Source: Polytrichum commune
Taxonomy: Eukaryota; Streptophyta; Polytrichopsida; Polytrichales; Polytrichaceae
DNA: 64,000 bases
Direction: 5' to 3'
NCBI GenBank assembly: GCA_950295325.1
Contig: OX485807.1
Location: 17,449,001 to 17,513,000, forward strand
Under the pieces are notes generated by a model that ran no database searches, was not told the DNA's origin, and worked only from the letters and a program-made list of their open reading frames with translations. The translations under genes were made by a program, and so were the position numbers. Below, one piece after another: positions 49,680 through 60,829 of the stretch. Every line of letters begins with the position of its first letter. The stretch's first letter is position 1.

Positions 49680-50400
49680 TTATCATTGTAGAATTAAAGT
49701 TGATTCATGACAACTTGTTCTTGCTAAATTAGACAAATTTGGGTTCATGATGTTAAATCCATGGCCATAGTTGTCTTAAAGTATATACACACGCACATGT
49801 CTGGCTTATAATGATGGTTTTCCAACCTTCTCACCTTCAACTTACATGATTGTCACCAATGTGGTGGTTTAGGGGTTGTGTCAAAAGACTTATCGTGTGG
49901 CAAGTTGGTTTGTGTCTCAAGGCTTGGGATTCGTGGCAACTATGTAAGTTGATGGTGGGAATGATGGGAACCGTTTGTAGCTCAATGTTTTATATCCTCC
50001 CTAATTAGTGAAGCGTTTTGATTTACTTCCAACAACCTCCAACAAATGTTGTGAATGTAAGGGTTTAGGGTGTATGTTAGGAACAAGGCCTAAATTTATA
50101 GGAGACTAGTTTTTTCTCAAATCGCCTAGCCTAGCATGGATGTCACGTCTAGAGGTGACTTGACTTAGGTTATATTATTGAGCTCACCCGAGCTTGCTAA
50201 CTCAGTTTTGGTCACACTTGCAACTGCGTACAATACACAAGTTAACCCAAACCTTGATTAGCATTCTTATGCTACCAATGAATGATGGAGGGTGGTGTGT
50301 ATACAACAATATTGTTTCATCTAGAGGAATATGTTGAATGATTACGTTACTTCTAAAAAATATTTTCATGGTTTTCATGTTTCAACATTTCTTGGAAGTT
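49680..50400. other. Intergenic, nothing recognised
   Basis: No domain-bearing frame or repeat boundary seen. Confidence 0.4.
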
Positions 50401-50419
50401 TGGAATCTTACGTGCTAAG

Positions 50420-50754
50420 TATATTTGTTAAAAACAAACTTGTTTTTTTTGACATTCTTGTAAACATTATAGTTTTAGCTGAATTGGATTTAGTTTTGAG
50501 GAGTGGTCTTCCGTGGATAATTTGGCTCCAACATAACGATTTGGTGTTTAATGTGCTGCAATGGCCCATTGAGAAAGCCACGCCAAGTCATTTGGGACGT
50601 CTTGTATGATTATGGTAGGATCGACTGGCAGAGGACTCTTGTGGATTTGGAAAAGGCCATGGACGTTGCCTACCAAGATGTTCTTAATGAATTTGATTCG
50701 ACATGGGGGGTCAAAGGTCTTACTGTGACCCGAAGCAACTTAGAGGACACTTGA
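50420..50754 (+). pseudogene. LINE-type retrotransposon ORF2 C-terminal remnant
   Basis: The translation gives WIIWLQHNDLVFN in one frame (to about 50575), then VIWDVLYDYGRIDW, DVAYQDVLNEFDSTWGVKG and VTRSNL in the next. A W-x-HRND(L/V)-x-FN segment followed by this kind of tail is seen after the reverse transcriptase/zf-RVT region in plant LINE-like proteins. One frameshift near 50575-50590 and loss of everything upstream make it a pseudogene. The family label is from memory and moderately sure. Confidence 0.55.
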
Positions 50755-50759
50755 AAGGT

Positions 50760-51535
50760 TAGACCCCAGATGAACATTGTTTCTTGATTTCCCCTCGGCT
50801 TCCGCTAGTTCTCCCGAGGTGATTGTGTTTTGGTTCCTTTCTTGCAATCAAAATTTCAATTTGTGCCCCAAAAAAAACTATGGCACAATGCACTTTAAGG
50901 TCTCACACAATGCAAGTACGAAGGCATTTTGATGTTCTCTTTACTAAATCCATCGGTATATGTGTGGTATGCAATACAATGCTTAAAGTGAGTGTAATGC
51001 ATTCACCGTGTAAGAATGCACTCGGGTTTTTGCCCTCAATAAATTGCCTACAAGTGCAAGCATGGCACTTGGATTGGTGCATAAAGACACGATGATTTGT
51101 TCTTAATCGTTCTTTAAAACATGTTTGTTATTTGAGGGAATCCACACATTTGTGGCTAACGTGCATTATGACCCATATAATGCCCACCTCACATGATCTT
51201 TATGTAAGTTAGTGCCATGGGAAGAGTGCTCTATGAGATTTTATAAGGGCACTTGCATGAGGGTGGGAGCCCAAGGGCACGTGCATATTGCATGACCCCA
51301 AAGGCATTCCCTATGGGTTAACCATCACCTATACAACTCATGCTATGTATTGTATGTGTTATTGCGACCTGCAAGGTTCAAGAATGTCTTTATGCGTTAG
51401 ATTCATTTTTCTTCCATTTAAGATTATTGAAGCTCAACGACACCTCTATACAATACCTTGTAAAATTTTCCGTACAACATTCGAAGTGCTTTTACCCAAT
51501 AACTATTGCTTTGCTAGAACATCTATAGTGTAAGA
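50760..51535. other. Intergenic, nothing recognised
   Basis: Only short frames without motifs. Confidence 0.4.
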
Positions 51536-51541
51536 AAGATA

Positions 51542-51765
51542 CACCAAATATTGTATTTAGTGTCACTTACTATTTGGAATTATGCAATGCTATAGCTATT
51601 TAGAATAAACCTTGTTTTTTTTGTTTGCCAACAAAGGTCGCATTGTTTGTTTGGTCATTCTAAAACATAACCATCTTTACTTGGTTAAAAATCACATTAA
51701 GAGCAAAAAGATATAGCACTATGTAAACTCCAAAGAGTAAGTGACACTAAATTTCATATTTAGTG
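51542..51765. mobile_element. Mariner-like MITE, family A copy 2
   Basis: 224 bp. Ends CACCAAATATTGTATTTAGT and, inverted, CACTAAATATGAAATTTAGT, each continuing GTCACTTACT. TA flanks both sides (51540-51541, 51766-51767). The interior shares ttgccaacaaaggtc and caaacaa/ttgtttg blocks with copy 1 in inverted order. Confidence 0.8.
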
Positions 51766-52123
51766 TACTTGGTAATCTATGCCTCGTGTGTGCCTCCTCC
51801 ACCACATTGTACAACTCATATTTTGAACTAATCGTAGCACACATCAAGTGATTTGTAAGAAACCATGGATTTGAGATATATATATTCACAATGTAAAACT
51901 CCATTTAAAATGATCAAATAGTGGATCTTAATTCCAACCGATCGATGTAATGTTGTAAATTCACCCTTCATAGAATTTTCTTCAATTGTGAACTCCAAGT
52001 TAGGTCTTCGATTCATCATACTTTATACCGTAGCACGATGGTAGGTTCAACACTCCCCGCATGTCAATTCAATGTTTTGTGGCATCACATCAACTTTATT
52101 ACAACTTTCAACCAATAATATTA

Positions 52124-52264
52124 TTCCCTCCGTCCCAAAATGATTGTCCTACCCCCCAGAGTTTTATGTCCCAAAATGTTTGTCCTACGAACATTTTGGG
52201 ACAATAAACTCCTGGGGGGAGGGGGGTTAGGACTGTTAGGACAATCATTTTAGGACGGAGGGAG
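52124..52264. mobile_element. Stowaway-like MITE
   Basis: 141 bp with TA on each side (52122-52123, 52265-52266). Ends TTCCCTCCGTCCCAAAATGA and, inverted, CTCCCTCCGTCCTAAAATGA match the CTCCCTCCGTCC start typical of plant Stowaway elements. The whole element is palindromic, with an inner stem gtcccaaaatgtt / aacattttgggac. No coding region. Confidence 0.93.
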
Positions 52265-52269
52265 TACGA

Positions 52270-52673
52270 AGCGCTTTACACTGGAGCTTGAGGACCCGTG
52301 ACCAATGAAATAATATTTTCTTCTTCTCATTAGTAGAAATTGTCGAGACCGTCCCACTTCAATTTATATTCGAGGTTGAGGGCCTAAAGGTTGTGCATAG
52401 ATGGAAAACCTACACGGAGACCTACATGGCATGCAATGGATACGGAATCTTCAAAATATGAGGACCTTTCATTTACTATGTCTTATATATTGTTTGGGAG
52501 GCGCCACATCACGCGCCACATGGATAGGTTGGCAATGAAGTAACCTTCGGAAAATTTATACCCGAATTCCAAATTTGTAGTTAAAATTTCCACGACCCAC
52601 TATTGAGATACCTACAAAGGTTGAGTAATGTCACGATGGTCACCGATCCTTGTCTATAGTAGAAAGTGACCCT
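52270..52673. mobile_element. Harbinger-like MITE (family C, copy 5)
   Basis: The left part GCGCTTTACACTGGAGCTTG...GACCCGTGACCA is closely related to copy 1 (11517). The inverted right end has GGGTCACTTTCTACTATAGAC and GGTGACCAT. It begins within 6 bp of the Stowaway element. No exact target duplication is visible. Confidence 0.6.
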
Positions 52674-52949
52674 ATGACACGTAAACATTCATAACATTAC
52701 ACAACTCCTTGGTTGCAATCCGTGGGACCAGGTATCACATGAACATAATTCTCCTTTAATATTGAGATTCCTTGTTAATGGGGGAGCACTCAAGATGTAC
52801 AATGTGGACTTTTCAACAAACAACTATAATTTATTAGAGTTTTTTAATCGCAACCTCTTACTTTGGAAAAGACCATCATGTGGTTGCTTAGTAATGTTAT
52901 GGTATACTAAACGTGGTTCTCAACTTAGATTAATTAATGTTGAAGAAGA

Positions 52950-53490
52950 TGGCCGGCCATGGTAGTGCATCTTTGAGCTATGGCATACCCCATGGCTTTA
53001 GGGGCCCACTTACGCTGAGGGTGGCTAGGTTCAAGGTGGGAGGGGGGGGGGGGAAGCATGGTGAAAGGGGCACAAAATAAACCAAAATAAGGTTACGGGG
53101 TTGTACAAAGACGATGGCTTCATTATGAAAATCAAATTAATTACATTGATTATCCCAATTAGTACATGTTATTATTTAGAGTTACACAATGCAACAACAT
53201 CTTACTCAAGAGTTCAATTCTCACTAACGAAAAGTTCAATAAGTTGTTTAGACATTATAAAACATAAATGGCTTTACTTGGCAGAATATTACATCCTTAT
53301 TGAATAATTATAGCACTGTGTAAGTCTGAATAGTAACACACACTAACTGGGATAATAAGTGTAGTGCTGAAGGTACATGCCATGGGACATCTTTGTGTTG
53401 TGGTGTGCCCCACGGTTTTAGGGGCCCACTTAAGCTGAGGATGACTGGGTTGAAGGCACGGTGAAGCACGGTAAATGACGGTGAAAGGGG
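52950..53490. repeat. Flanking direct repeats around a degraded MITE
   Basis: Segments 52950-53075 and 53375-53490 are diverged direct copies (gcatctttg-g-tatggcat-cccca, ggttttaggggcccactta-gctgagg, ggtgaaagggg). Between them lies a palindromic-ended element at about 53150-53355 (ttatcccaattagt / actaactgggataa) related to family A. The first copy contains a run of 12 G at 53042-53053. Confidence 0.65.
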
Positions 53491-53499
53491 GGCAGAAGG

Positions 53500-55205
53500 G
53501 GATGTCCACGGCAATGGGGTAGCGTGGGCAGTACAAAGGCAAAGACTGTCGTATGCTCTCCTTTTTCCTTTCTTCTTCTTGTTGTTCTTCTTCTTCTCCG
53601 CCTCCTCGCACATTGAGAGCCTTCAGAGCGTTCGTTGTCGCTCCCTCTCCAGCTCCTCCTTCTCGCAATGTACACTCGAAGCTCCCTCTCCAACTGCTGA
53701 GGAACTCTCACAAAGCTCCCATACTCCCCCAACTCCCTTTGGAACACCCCAATTTGGCACCACTTTCCACGCTTTCTCGCTCGTCTCGTCTTATCGAAGG
53801 AAGGAAAGTGAAGTTCGTCTCCGTGGCGGTGCACACATCACGTCGAAGATCCCCACATACCTTGCCATCTCACCAACCTCTGCCTATTTCCGCACCCGAT
53901 TACTCCGCCGATTTGGCTTCTCAAGCCCCATTTTGGCGCCAATTTTTTCTTTGTGTGTCTGTGGAGGTTGGGCATGTGTCCAATTTTATAGGTTTTGTGG
54001 AATTCATTGCCGTAAGCACGGGTTCGCAGGTTTTGTGATCGTTTGAGAGATCAGAATTGGGTTGGTTTTTGCAGCAATTTTTCTTTCTTTCTCCTTTGGT
54101 GGTTTGTTGTTGTTGTTGTTGCGTAGATTGAGTGAACGAGTGAGACGCCATGGGTACGCTCTCGGGAGGACAGCTGCAACAGCCCTGAGATTCCAGGGTG
54201 TTTACTTCCTCGGGCCGGTTTGGTTTTGCTTGCCGTACCCTTGGACTTGTGATTCCTCTCCCGGTAATTTGTTGTTCGGATTAAGCTTAATCAACTAAAT
54301 AAAAAAAGTCTTGTTGTTTTGGATAGTGTTTTTTATTTTTTTTGTCGGTCGTTTCTGCATGTCGAGGGGGGAGCCTTGGCTTAAACTTACGTGGGCTTTT
54401 GCTGTGGGTTCTGATCTGACTGGGTTTGGTTTCTAACTCAGTTTGGTTTTAGCATCATTTGTTCCTCTTTGTTTTTGTATTTCTCGTTTATTCTCGGTTT
54501 TATGCTCAATTAAGTACTGTGCAAGCGGTGGTCAAAGAGTGCAGGGTCAAAACGATGCATGAAAGCTTGTAAAAACAATTCCTCCTCGCAATCTTCTCCC
54601 CTCCCAGCTTCTTGGATCATTACAGTTTCGAGTTGGATCAATCACCTTCACCCATAGATTGGAGCTCACTAATATATCCTGACTGCTGTCAAAACAGTTT
54701 CTTGAAACTTTGGGATTCTCCTTCCTGTTGATTGATCGTGAGGATTTGTATGTTATTGTATGTTAGTGATTGAGTGCATCTGCATTCGGTCGGTCCACCC
54801 ATCCTTCCATCCTTCCGAGCCTTAGAAGCATCTGGTAACTGTTTCTGTTGGATTTCATAGCCACCCTGGCCGTCAAAGAGGCAACAAGAATTCGAGTAGC
54901 CATTCACACACATTTGAGTAATCTGGGGCTGTTTGCGACTCCTCCTCACTGTCCCAAGAGGACTTGGTATGGCACATCTCCACACACGCAACGCTCGTGG
55001 AAGTTCATATGCATAGGCGACTCTTGGGACATCTCCGACCTCATACCCCACTGAAGAAGTAACAAGAAAGCAATCAAGCAAGCTCCTCAATCTCCATCCT
55101 TTCTTCATTCCCAGCTTGTAAACACTTCTTAACTTTGCCAAATTTGGCTTCTATTGCAAACAATACTCGAACATCAAGAAGTTGTGGCACCGTGATTGAT
55201 TTTCA
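53500..55205 (+). promoter_or_regulatory. Upstream region of the F-box gene, GC-rich part likely leader
   Basis: The segment 53540-54250 is markedly richer in C/T and CpG than the surroundings, as expected around a plant transcription start. Open frames of up to 161 codons overlap there in several frames on both strands, with Ser/Pro/Arg-rich, low-complexity translations, so I do not call a protein. The transcript may start here and contain a spliced 5' UTR; this is inference. Confidence 0.4.
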
Positions 55206-58200
55206 ATGAGCAGGACCTTGTTGTTGCCCAGTGGTGCCAAAATGGAAGTTTCTTTGGTAAAGTTTCGTTCACAGTGCGTGGAAGAGAAAAAGGATCGCAG
55301 TAATAAGAGTCATAGTGTCGGGGTTTTGATGGACCCTGCCATTTGGGGGCGGTTGCCTGGAGAGATCCTTGATCGAATTCTCTTGTGCCTCCCAATTCCG
55401 AACTTGTTCTGCCTTCGCTGTGTGTCCAAGTCATGGGACTCCACCATCAGATCCAAAAGTTTCAATAAGATGTACCTCGAAATGATGTCACGGGGACCTT
55501 CATGGCTCTTCATGTGCTCCTCCTTCAACTGCAGGTATATTTACAGTTCTTTTCACATCAACATTGCTTGTCGTCAATTTATGTGTGTATGTGTGTCAAC
55601 TTTGAATGGATTTTCTAGTCGTGTCAGGCTCATCTTTCAATCCGGTTTCTACCACGTGGAATAAATTATTATGTTCTAAAAGTTGTTTTGGAAGTTGTTT
55701 GTTGGAACTGATTAAAGACAGTGAGGGTGCCATGGAAGGTGGCTTCTACCATGCAGATAGGTTGCTGTGGATTGATGGCTCCTGGTCAAATGGCTTGCCA
55801 CCATCTGGCTATGGCTGCACATGTGATTTGTTTCCTGTTTCACCCTCGTTTTTGATTCCTTACTTTTGATCGTGTTGTATTGAGTATGTAACTTTAAAAA
55901 GCCATGGATTAACTATCTCTCTTGATTCTAAGTTCATGGTTTACTGGTCACCTTTATCTGTAACTGTTGATGTTTGAACAGCTTCGCAGGGAGGGTGTAA
56001 GTGTTAAAGCTTTGGATTAACTATCTCTCTTGATTTTCAATTTACGGTTTCTTGGTTACCTTTATCTGTCAGTGTTGATGTTTGAACAAGGATACTTACA
56101 AGGACATATCATTTGTTTGTTGGAGTATTCTGACACAGATAGGACTTCAGGGTGGAAGCATTACCTGGTCCAGTGCACATCGTTTTTGCTGCATATTTGA
56201 TTTGTGTTCTGTTTCATTCTAGTTTTTGATGGCTTCCTTTTGATTGCTTTGTATGGAGCATATGACTCTAAAAACCTTCAGGTTAACCATCTCTCTTGAT
56301 TCTTATTTCTGCAGGGAGAACACTTGTGCATACGACCCAGTGCAGAACCAGTGGCACAATTTTCCACTCTCGTTTCTGCCTCCTTACATGCGGTTTCCAC
56401 TGGCTGCAGTTGGTGGTCTTCTGTTTGTGAGGGGCGGTTTGATCAACGCAGGAGTGCTGGCAGTTTGCAACCCCATGACGAGGACATGGCGGGAGCTCCC
56501 TTCAATGATTCACAAGAGACTGAATTCTCTTGTAGGCATCTATGAGGAGAAAAGCACCAAGAGCTATAAGATTGTGGTTGCAGGTGGCACGTCTGAATGC
56601 GGAGGTGACTATGAATGCACCACTGAAGTCTACGACTCCCTTACAGACTCCTGGCAGGTTGATAAAGCGTGACTTTACACTGCTCTCTTTGCTTGAGCGA
56701 ATGCGTGTATTTAGTAATTGCTTGCTTTTTTATATTAGAGTTATCCTTCAACCCAATGGAAATTTTTGCTGGGCCACCCGTGGTGCATGCTCGGAGGTAG
56801 TGTTTAACTGATTGAAGAGCAACCTATTTCAGTTCGTGGAGGGCCAAACTCATTTTAGTACCTCTTGGCATGCCAAAATGAGTTTGATCATCAATGAACT
56901 GATATAGAATGTTCTTCATTCAAATTTCGTTGACACAACCTCCAAGCATGCACTGAGAACTTCCTGAACATGGAAGGTGTTGTATCAAAACAACCAACTC
57001 CTCACCAAAAGTCATGTTGAGTCAGAGGATAACTCTATTCTTGAGCACAGTGTGAATTGATCAAACTTTGTTCTTCATGTTGTGAAGGTTACTGGCAAAG
57101 TGCGCCGGGAGTTCACAGTACGTATAACATGGTGGACTTCAAAGACAGTTTTCTGCAATGGTGTACTCTACTGCCTCACATCTGGAAGGCCATACAGCAT
57201 AATCGCGTACGACTTGAAGACTGCTATATGGACCGAGGTTCAAGTCCCCCCTCCTGAATATCTCTTCTGTTCATTTTTGATACATCGAAAGGACCGGCTA
57301 TTGCTGGTGGGTGGTGTTGGTTCAGAGAGGATATGTGAACATGTTCACATCTGGGAGCTAAATCAGGGTGATGAGAAGCTACAGTGGGTAGAAGTTGAGA
57401 ACATGCCTCAGCAGTATTTTCAGTTCTTCTTCAAGGAGAAGACAGCGTCGGACTTGAAGTGCGCTGGACATGGCGACCTCGTCTATTTCTTCAAGGACTC
57501 CCACACTCAGGTACTCATGATACACCTCTTTGTTGTCACAATGTCCGGTTCTATACTACATAGTACATTTTTCTATTCCCTGTACGTTGTGGGCCACAGT
57601 TGTAAGAATCGAGAGACTTGAGGGGTTTGACCTCCAGGCCAATGTGCTTACTTCTGAAGATTATTCTCGAGCACATGTTTGGAACTGTCATCTGGTGGGC
57701 TCAGGTAATAGAATTCTGGCCTTGACATGTGCCTAAGCTTAGGGAGCTTGGTTTCAAGGTCAGTCCCTCAGTTTTTTGGGTAAAAAAATGTTTGTTTTCA
57801 ACTCTGATCCAAGGCTTAAACTGATCAGAGTTGAAAACGAGGTTTATAACCTGAAAAAAGTGGGACCAAGCTCCCAAAGGTTAGGCACATGTCGAGGCCA
57901 ATATTCTTTTACCTTGGCTTACCAAACTTCCACTTTGAAAACAGTTGTTTCAAATGTGTGTGGACCCCACATGATCAAGGAGTGATACTTAATCTATGAA
58001 TGCAGGAACAGAGTATAGGCCCAGGGGTTGGTATAGCTATACATGCTGATTCTGTTACTTCATGTCTAACTGTTTGTAGGGGGGTTGTGATTCAGGTGCT
58101 GGTATGTGATTTCTCAAAGAAGTGCTCAGAGTGGCGGTGGCTTCCCAAGTGCCCACTCAGTCTAAACTTCCTGAAATTTTCTGTCCGGGGCCTATTTCTG

Positions 58201-58227
58201 GACCCCATGTTGGATGCTTCCGTATGA
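55206..58227 (+). CDS. F-box/Kelch-repeat protein, four exons, 408 aa
   Basis: Substrate-recognition subunit of an SCF ubiquitin ligase by homology; the F-box binds SKP1 and the Kelch part binds the target, which is unknown. Exons: 55206-55534, 56315-56657, 57088-57510, 58096-58227. Junctions are GT-AG and the phases join without a stop (1227 nt). F-box at residues about 46-90 (WGRLPGEILDRILLCLP...LRCVSKSW). Kelch-type blocks follow: CAYDPVQNQWHNF, GGLLFVRGG...VCNPMTRTWRELP, YKIVVAGGTS...EVYDSLTDSW, TVFCNGVLYCLTS, and RLLLVGGVG. The end reads WLPKCP...PMLDASV, which is usual for the At5g15710-like group. The second in-frame Met at residue 42 (55329, MDPAIWGRLP) aligns with that group's start and may be the true one. 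The exon 3 acceptor is inferred from phase and sequence. Confidence 0.88.
55800..56310 (+). repeat. Triplicated segment in F-box gene intron 1
   Basis: The block ggatTAACTATCTCTCTTGATT with its flanks occurs at about 55905 and 56015, and a third, diverged version (gttaaccatctctcttgatt) ends at the exon 2 acceptor. The longer upstream part (tgcacat-tgatttg-ttcctgtttca...gtattgagtatgtaact) is shared by 55815-55900 and 56180-56275. Intron 1 therefore grew by local duplication. Confidence 0.75.
56782..57033. repeat. Foldback element D, copy 2, in F-box gene intron 2
   Basis: An imperfect palindrome centred near 56863, with arms meeting at caaactcatttta / ccaaaatgagtttg. Its right part matches copy 1 (14775-15117), ending aagtcatgttgagtcagaggata. 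The left arm is shorter than in copy 1, so this copy is truncated or degraded. Confidence 0.65.
57691..57927. repeat. Long inverted repeat (hairpin) in F-box gene intron 3
   Basis: The arms 57691-57809 and 57823-57927 are inverted copies around a 13-nt loop. The inner 16 bp are perfect (gttttcaactctgatc / gatcagagttgaaaac). Further perfect blocks include gacatgtgccta / taggcacatgtc and gggagcttgg / ccaagctccc. Transcribed as part of the intron (57511-58095), it would form an extended RNA hairpin. It has no relation to element D. It may be a foldback MITE or a small-RNA precursor; the sequence alone does not decide. Confidence 0.85.
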
Positions 58228-59740
58228 TACTTGTTGAAGGCGATTACAAGAAAATGTCAAATAAGTTAGGAACATCATTTGAATCTTTTCATTCTGCAAA
58301 TGTTTTCTTTCTCTTTGAAACAGGGGAATCAATGTCCCTTCTTATGGTCACTCACATAGACTTAGCTCAAGGTTAGTTCCAAGATGACTTGCCTCAAAGG
58401 AGGGATCAGCACATTTATGGAAGCTGGACACTTCACTGAAAATAACACTGGCTGCAAAATTGATTGGTTCATTTCTAGGTAGGTTTTTTAGGGTGTATTT
58501 CTTAAATTCACAAGACTCCTATTATTGGGAGGGGAAGATGTGGTACAGATTTTTTTGGCGTCATTCTTCATTAGTGTGGTTATACTTTCAGTCAATTCTA
58601 AAGGTACCCCAGTGCTTCTATTCCAACAGGCTTGATTCTATCATTCTTAGCATATCCCCATCATATGTAATGTTGAGATTGGTACTGAGAACGTTGCGAG
58701 ACCTAAGCTCTTTAGTTCCTCAAATCATACTGTGCTTTCCTTTCATGACCTAGCAAAAAGCAACGAGAGCATTCAGATCACATAAGATTCAAAATTCAAG
58801 TGTGAAAACCTGATTTCTGAAGTTGACTATGTCATAATTTGTTCTTTGGCTTCGAATTCTAAAGTTACTGGTGCCAGATTACAGCGAAGGAGTCACCAAT
58901 GGTTGTTTAAGACGAAGTTTTGTACATCATGCAGTTGTCTTGGGGAGTGATTCTGGGGGATTAAAGCTATTCTCACTTAGATAACAAAAAATATTATGTA
59001 GAGTATATTCATAATGTCTCTGGAGATTCTGGCACCGAACATTGTGCCTCCAATTGTGACTCTTGTGAAATTTCAACTCATTTTTGGCAACATGAGCATC
59101 CAGTTCAGTTTGTTCAACAGTGTATACCCTTGACCCTTAATACTGCTCACTTGATGATGTGTCACTATGAAACTCTTCCTGTGTAAGAGGAAGATATCAT
59201 TGTCAATCCAAAACTCACATGGCATTCAGTTCCCTTGAAGCTGATACACAATTCCTATGCCTGCTTTCGAGTGATTGTATCATAAGGTAAATGGGTCTTA
59301 AGTGGACACTTATCTCTCTGCATCCACTTCTTGTAGGATATGAAACAAGCAATTAGTGCAAGATGATTAGCAAATCCAAATCATGCGAGACCACCAATTC
59401 CCTGGTCAATTTTGGAACTCGTATGAATATCCTATTTTGATGTCAAAGTGAAGATTCTATGAGTAAATCAATGTTCATATTAGACTCCCCAATTATGTTG
59501 AATATTATGTCTATAATGATTAACAAAATTTGAGCACATAGCCCACTCTCTTTTCAACACATGTTTTTTTGGTGTCCACTCTTTGATTCACACCCAACCA
59601 TGCATCATTCAAATATAGGTGTCTGTTTAAGATCATATATCAAATCAAGCTCACACCTTACATGAGATTGAATCTTGATCCTCACTTTTGCACATGTCAC
59701 TTACCCCAATTGAAATATTGCACGTTTCAATTGCTACAAC
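58228..59740. other. F-box gene 3' flank, nothing else recognised
   Basis: Probable 3' UTR in the first few hundred bases; a 97-codon frame at 58460-58753 has no motif. Confidence 0.4.
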
Positions 59741-59749
59741 TAACTTCAT

Positions 59750-60110
59750 ATGGAATAAGGTTGATGTGGGGTTTACGTGGTTGCCCTTCTCGATCAGACA
59801 TTTGAGTGATATATGGCAAGGAATGGACATGTGTCACAATGAGAGTAGACTATGTGCTCAAAATATCCATTCTAGGTTGAAGAGTTGACACAACATGGGA
59901 GACCGTCTATGTGATCACTTAAAGGGGAAGATAATCTTCACTTTAGCCTCTTATAACTTTTGTGTTTCAATTTTTGATTTCGAACCTTGAAATCACAATA
60001 GGTATGCACGATTTACAATTCTTGATCCCATACAACAATCAAAAACTTGTGTGTGGAGTTGAAAGTGCCCACAATAAGTCCATAACATTTACTCTACATT
60101 AAATCAATGT
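59750..60110 (+). repeat. Dispersed repeat E copy
   Basis: Contains atttgagtgatatatgg, actatgtgctcaaaata, ccattctaggttgaagagttgacacaac, only 3 G at the G-run position, then ctatgtgatcacttaaagg and aatcttcacttta. Confidence 0.65.
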
Positions 60111-60472
60111 TAATCTTGTTTATGCCATTGGTCAATTACTCACAAGAACCCCTCTACAAAGAACGTCAAGTATGATATGCTCGAAATGGTATTCATTTAA
60201 TCATAACATCAATATCCTGATGTAGTTTTACCCACTCTTCTCATCAACAACTCACATTGATTATCTTGTAGTCATTGAGTAACACCTACACTGATATTCG
60301 CAATTAGGTTGTCCCACACTAATTTATTGACATTGCACGATGTTTTGGATATTTGTTACCGCAATAGTAGTTTATTATTATTAACCTATTACATTTTTAG
60401 TTTTTTTAAGAAACTTTGGTTACCATACAAATTGATGAACAAGATTATAAGTTTTTGTGATACGATGATATG

Positions 60473-60652
60473 ATTTACATATGTCGTCCCTTTCCTTGAG
60501 AAGTGCCCTTTCCTTTATAAGTTCGGATTGCTAATCACTAGAGCCGTGACAAGTTGAAGTTCATTTACATATGTCGTCCCTTTCCTTGAGAAGTGCCCTT
60601 TCCTTTATAAGTTCGGATTGCTAATCACTAGAGCCGTGACAAGTTGAAGTTC
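60473..60652 (+). repeat. Exact 90-bp tandem duplication
   Basis: Units 60473-60562 and 60563-60652 are identical as far as I can read, so the duplication is recent. It is non-coding. Confidence 0.95.
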
Positions 60653-60829
60653 TCGGAAGTTCATATCCTAGATTTGATGGCTTTGTCCGAGGAGTGCATT
60701 TATTTATTGAGCAAGGCCCACTCGGGCTGCCTATGACGTCGACCATAGTTGTTGAATAATTCTCATGTGCAAGAGACATTTAGCGTGTGGATGGAGAACT
60801 AGAGGTTTGTGGGCCTTATACCTGGTCAC

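Noticed and set aside
53553..54046. Two overlapping plus-strand frames of 161 and 155 codons, plus minus-strand frames
   Set aside because: Compositional: C/T-rich DNA gives Ser/Pro/Arg-rich translations in several frames at once. No domain, so treated as the upstream region of the F-box gene.
54689..55141. 150-codon minus-strand frame
   Set aside because: No recognisable domain, biased composition, directly upstream of the F-box gene on the other strand.
57232..57250. GGTTCAAGTCC resembling a tRNA T-arm
   Set aside because: It lies inside exon 3 of the F-box gene and has no cloverleaf partner sequences.
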